Origin: an uncultured delta proteobacterium
GTDB lineage: Bacteria; Desulfobacterota; Syntrophorhabdia; Syntrophorhabdales; Syntrophorhabdaceae
DNA length: 9,835 nt
Reading direction: 5' to 3'
Assembly: GCA_903872255.1 (NCBI GenBank)
Contig: CAIQJW010000029.1
Coordinates: forward strand, 1 to 9,835
Shown: positions 7,643-9,835 of the stretch, one piece after another
Layout: every line of letters starts with the position of its first letter
Numbering within the stretch: the first letter of the stretch is position 1
The notes under the pieces: model-generated
Told to the model about the DNA's origin: nothing
What the model saw: the letters and a program-made list of their open reading frames with translations, nothing else
The model's database searches: none
Position numbers and translations under genes: made by a program

Positions 7643-7657
7643 GTAATGCATTATTAC
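7643..7657. promoter_or_regulatory. Inverted repeat GTAAT-N5-ATTAC, possible operator
   Basis: GTAAT (7643-7647) and ATTAC (7653-7657) are perfect inverted copies five bases apart. Within them is a ten-base perfect palindrome TAATGCATTA (7644-7653). It lies about midway between the two divergent genes and could serve either transcript. Such AT-rich palindromes can also occur by chance. Confidence 0.3.
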
Positions 7658-7710
7658 ACCTTTCGTGAGTATAACTTTTAGTATTTCAGGAAGGCAAGCG
7701 TGTTTTTAAT

Positions 7711-7739
7711 TTGAAATCGTTGTTTTACTCAATTAAATT
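7711..7739 (+). promoter_or_regulatory. blc: Candidate sigma-70-type promoter of the lipocalin gene
   Basis: TTGAAA (7711-7716) and TAAATT (7734-7739) are separated by 17 bases, the optimal spacer, in an AT-rich stretch directly before the gene. The match is 5/6 and 4/6. It would give a short leader of about 15 bases ending in the GAGGTG ribosome binding site. Confidence 0.4.
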
Positions 7740-7760
7740 TAATATATGCGAGGTGTAAGA

Positions 7761-8300
7761 ATGAAACAACCGAAAAAAATGGCAGTCAACATAGCGGTCT
7801 TCATGGCATTTACATTAATTGTAGCCGCGTGCGCGACGATCCCTGACGGCATTTCGCCGGTGAACGGGTTTGACGTGAACCGTTACACGGGCGTTTGGTA
7901 CGAAATAGCCCGATTGGACCATTCATTCGAAAAGGGCCTCACTAATGTTCGGGCCGAGTACACCTCACGAAAGGATGGCGGCCTCGATGTGATAAACTCC
8001 GGATTCGATCCGGAAAAAAAGACATGGAAGAAAGCGGCAGGAAAGGGGTACTTCGTTGGAAGCCCCGATGTAGGTCAATTGAAGGTATCTTTCTTCGGCC
8101 CTTTTTATGGTGCATATAATGTCATTGAGATTGACAGGAACTATTCGTATGCCATCGTATGCGGCAATACCCGGAACTACTTGTGGATACTTGCGCGCAG
8201 CCCAAAGCTGGAAGAACCGGTAAAAGCGGCCCTGATCGAAAAGGTAAAGAAAATGGGTTTTGACACCGATAAGCTGATCATGGTCGAGCACGGGAGATAA
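7761..8300 (+). CDS. blc: Outer-membrane lipoprotein lipocalin Blc
   Basis: Bacterial lipocalin, an eight-stranded barrel anchored to the outer membrane that binds fatty acids or lysophospholipids and is linked to envelope stress and membrane repair in E. coli. Translation from ATG 7761 gives 179 residues. GAGGTG (7750-7755) stands 5 bases before it, so it is preferred over the in-frame ATG at 7746, which would place that motif inside the gene. The signal peptide ends in the lipobox VAAC (Cys24), followed by Ala, fitting outer-membrane sorting. Lipocalin motif 1 is YTGVWYEIARLDHSFEKGL (Trp46). Further Blc marks are GGLDVINSGFDPEKKTWK, GKGYFVGSP, LKVSFFGPFYGAYNVIEID and NYLWILARSP. The length is normal and intact. 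It is divergent from the efflux operon, so shared envelope-stress control is possible but unproven. Confidence 0.96.
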   Translation: MKQPKKMAVNIAVFMAFTLIVAACATIPDGISPVNGFDVNRYTGVWYEIARLDHSFEKGLTNVRAEYTSRKDGGLDVINSGFDPEKKTWKKAAGKGYFVGSPDVGQLKVSFFGPFYGAYNVIEIDRNYSYAIVCGNTRNYLWILARSPKLEEPVKAALIEKVKKMGFDTDKLIMVEHGR

Positions 8301-8372
8301 TCGTATGTTCTGTACTTTCCCGCAAGATAGGAACCTTTACATCTTAATATTTGCCTTTCCCATTAACTGTCT

Positions 8373-8906
8373 TCATTTTGGTTTTGGAGACGGATATGCA
8401 GGCCCCATATAACGGTCTTCATCATAATCCTCGTCCGTGCCTGCAAAAAGCCCTGCGAGGTTTCCCGTGAAAAAGTCCATTTTTGGCCGGAGAAAGTTTG
8501 CGCCTTCAATGTCCGCTTCGGTGAATTCGACGGATGATACCTCTCCTTTTGAGTCATCCATGGCATACATTTTACCGGTTGTTGTCTCCGGATCATAACT
8601 CTCGATCAACCCGATTGTTTCCCGGTCCTCCGAATCCATGTATGATACGAGGTCTCCGGGACTCACGGTTTTTTGCCCGATCCTATCGAACCAATCCATA
8701 AAAATCTTTCCTTCCCTTATGGCAGCATTACCATCCGAACCGGCATCCATTTTCAGATCAAATCCCGCCCGTTCAAGTACATTGACAATAAATTCATAAA
8801 TGTCCTTGAGGCAGTCCCTATTATCCGTAGTTTTCGCCGTGGAAATGATCGATCCGGCCGCTTTCAGTATCCCCGACTGTTCACTGTTGTTCCCATTTAC
8901 CAGCAT
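8373..8906 (-). CDS. Hypothetical acidic protein, 177 residues
   Basis: I do not recognise this protein. The start at ATG 8906 is well supported by GGAGG (8911-8915) four bases upstream. It is soluble in appearance, with no signal peptide or membrane helix, and is strongly acidic. Residues 1-60 look mainly helical (NRDCLKDIYEFIVNVLERAGF), with a single Cys. Residues about 80-130 (SPGDLVSYMDSED through GEVSSVEF) alternate polar and hydrophobic residues with Gly turns and could be a small SH3-like beta barrel. The C-terminus is low-complexity and acidic (GTDEDYDEDRY), then Pro-rich (PAYPSPKPK). It is convergent with blc and divergent from the DUF4126 gene, so it is probably a single-gene unit. 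It is judged real because of the strong ribosome binding site and the protein-like composition. Confidence 0.75.
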   Translation of the reverse strand: MLVNGNNSEQSGILKAAGSIISTAKTTDNRDCLKDIYEFIVNVLERAGFDLKMDAGSDGNAAIREGKIFMDWFDRIGQKTVSPGDLVSYMDSEDRETIGLIESYDPETTTGKMYAMDDSKGEVSSVEFTEADIEGANFLRPKMDFFTGNLAGLFAGTDEDYDEDRYMGPAYPSPKPK

Positions 8907-9076
8907 AACACCTCCGTTGTTGGCCGTAATGCCCGTTCTATCCCGATAGTCATTCCGAGCTATGCTGATATTACTTTTGAAACCAAAAATGTACCCGTAG
9001 AAATAAAGAGTTTTGCGATCCCATCACTCGTTTTTTTCTATTGACCAGTTCCGGCTAATGATACGACAATGATGGA
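8907..9076. other. Divergent intergenic spacer, no clear element
   Basis: This 170-base spacer separates the acidic hypothetical gene and the DUF4126 gene and must hold promoters for both. I see a TTGAAA at 8977-8982 and a T run at 9031-9037, but no convincing paired -10 box or strong hairpin. An overlapping reading frame through this spacer on the + strand appears to be chance. Confidence 0.4.
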
Positions 9077-9664
9077 ATGGGGCTGTCGCGCGAACATATA
9101 GAGATCGCAATTGCCATAATAACGGGGATAGGGTTGAGTGCGGCGTGCGGTTTCAGGATATTTCTTCCGCTTTTGGCCCTTAACCTTGCTTCAATGTTCG
9201 GGTATATCGGCCTCGCACCGGGATTTGAATGGATTTCGGGAATTCAGGTCACTATCGCCTTCGGCCTCGCAACAATACTTGAAATAGCCGCATATTACGT
9301 TCCCTGGCTCGACAATGTTATGGATGCGATCGCGTCGCCGGTCAGCGTTATCGCCGGCACGATAGTGACAGCTTCGCTGATCACGGACATCCCGCCTTCA
9401 TTGAAATGGACCATCTCGATCATCGCCGGCGGCGGCATAGCGGGTTTGTTCCAGGGCGCGACAACTGCCCTGCGTGTAAAGTCGACCCTCTTTACCGGCG
9501 GCTTCGCCAATTTTATTGTCGCCAGTCTGGAACTTGCAGCGTCGGCAATAGTGTCGATTCTGTCACTTCTGGTCCCTATAGCAGCGTTCATCCTTACGTT
9601 GATTCTGATCACGTGCGGGATAGTTCTGGCGCGGAAAGTATATCTTAGAAAAAAATCACCCTAG
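9077..9664 (+). CDS. DUF4126 family membrane protein
   Basis: Integral membrane protein of unknown function, 195 residues with about five or six hydrophobic segments. Family signatures as I recall them are GIGLSAACGFRIFLPLLAL near the N-terminus, ATILEIAAYYVPWLDNVMDAI, SPVSVIAGTIVTAS, IIAGGGIAGLFQGATTALR, STLFTGGFANFIVASLE, and a long hydrophobic C-terminal helix ending in basic residues (ARKVYLRKKSP). The start at ATG 9077 is the first in the open frame (a stop lies at 9059-9061) and gives the normal family length. The ribosome binding site is weak (GATGGA immediately upstream), so a different start is possible. It is alone on the + strand before a repeat-bearing non-coding tail. No function can be assigned from context. 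Confidence 0.9.
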   Translation: MGLSREHIEIAIAIITGIGLSAACGFRIFLPLLALNLASMFGYIGLAPGFEWISGIQVTIAFGLATILEIAAYYVPWLDNVMDAIASPVSVIAGTIVTASLITDIPPSLKWTISIIAGGGIAGLFQGATTALRVKSTLFTGGFANFIVASLELAASAIVSILSLLVPIAAFILTLILITCGIVLARKVYLRKKSP

Positions 9665-9679
9665 AAGACCAAAAGACAC

Positions 9680-9793
9680 TGGATTCCGGCTTTCGAGGCT
9701 GTGTCGCAATTCCTTTCCCACCATCCAAAGCGGGTATATTGTACCTGCCGGCATAAAACCCCCGCCGTCATTCCGGACTTGATCCGGAATCCA
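9680..9793. repeat. Possible MITE-like unit with terminal inverted repeats
   Basis: TGGATTCCGG (9680-9689) and CCGGAATCCA (9784-9793) are perfect ten-base inverted copies about 114 bases apart with no gene between. This could be a small non-autonomous element, or simply two degenerate copies of the same dispersed repeat in opposite orientation. No flanking target duplication is evident to me. Confidence 0.4.
9766..9793. repeat. Dispersed palindromic (REP-like) repeat
   Basis: ATTCCGGA (9770-9777) and TCCGGAAT (9783-9790) form a perfect eight-pair hairpin around CTTGA, inside the wider motif CGTCATTCCGGACTTGATCC followed by GGAATCCA. Motifs of this form are, as I recall, widespread as intergenic repeats in several proteobacterial genomes. 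There is no long T run directly after it, though it could still stall or stabilise transcripts from the DUF4126 gene. Confidence 0.75.
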
Positions 9794-9835
9794 AGGTTTT
9801 GTTTTTATTATTGTTTCTGGCTTTAATGTTTTCAA

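Noticed and set aside
8301..8372. Terminator between the convergent blc and acidic-protein genes
   Set aside because: The 72-base gap shows no GC-rich inverted repeat followed by a T run on either strand.
8673..9044. + strand frame of 123 codons overlapping the acidic hypothetical gene and the following spacer
   Set aside because: It lacks a ribosome binding site and recognisable sequence, and it opposes a gene with a strong GGAGG site.
1..9835. CRISPR array, tRNA or rRNA genes, integrase or transposase genes
   Set aside because: No regularly spaced repeats, no tRNA-like cloverleaf or rRNA sequence and no recombinase motifs were seen on either strand.

Overview
The window reads as part of a Gram-negative bacterial chromosome. 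It carries a complete tripartite RND efflux operon with an outer-membrane factor, plus a Blc-type lipoprotein lipocalin. Base composition is moderate, and the 3' end carries a dispersed repeat built around ATTCCGGA/TCCGGAAT. An in-frame TGA that looks like a selenocysteine codon would fit a selenium-using anaerobe such as a Desulfobacterota (deltaproteobacterial) lineage. That placement is inference only, because no rRNA or other marker gene is present.

Layout. (1) Positions 3-560, + strand: 3' part of an alpha-acetolactate decarboxylase. (2) Positions 574-1374, + strand, 13 bases downstream and probably co-transcribed: a six-helix cation-efflux (CDF-like) protein with an N-terminal HMA-like metal-binding domain. 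Its conserved metal-binding cysteine codon is replaced by TGA at 616-618. A stem-loop with a GGC apical loop lies 28 nt downstream, where a bacterial SECIS element should be. A conventional gene call would start at TTG 634 and lose the metal-binding end of the protein. (3) Positions 7538 down to 1427, - strand: adaptor, RND pump and outer-membrane channel, tightly packed in that order (3-base gap, then a small overlap). Together they would form an inner membrane-to-outside drug/solvent efflux pump. (4) Positions 7539-7760: intergenic region between divergent transcripts, with two short palindromes that could be operators. No regulator gene is adjacent. (5) Positions 7761-8300, + strand: blc-type lipocalin. 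(6) Positions 8906 down to 8373, - strand: acidic protein of unknown function. (7) Positions 9077-9664, + strand: DUF4126 membrane protein. (8) Positions 9665-9835: non-coding, with a strong palindromic repeat and a second half-copy in inverted orientation.

Most of the window is ordinary envelope and efflux biology. The standout is the putative selenoprotein version of the HMA-CDF transporter, which would place a selenol at the metal-capture site of a cation exporter.
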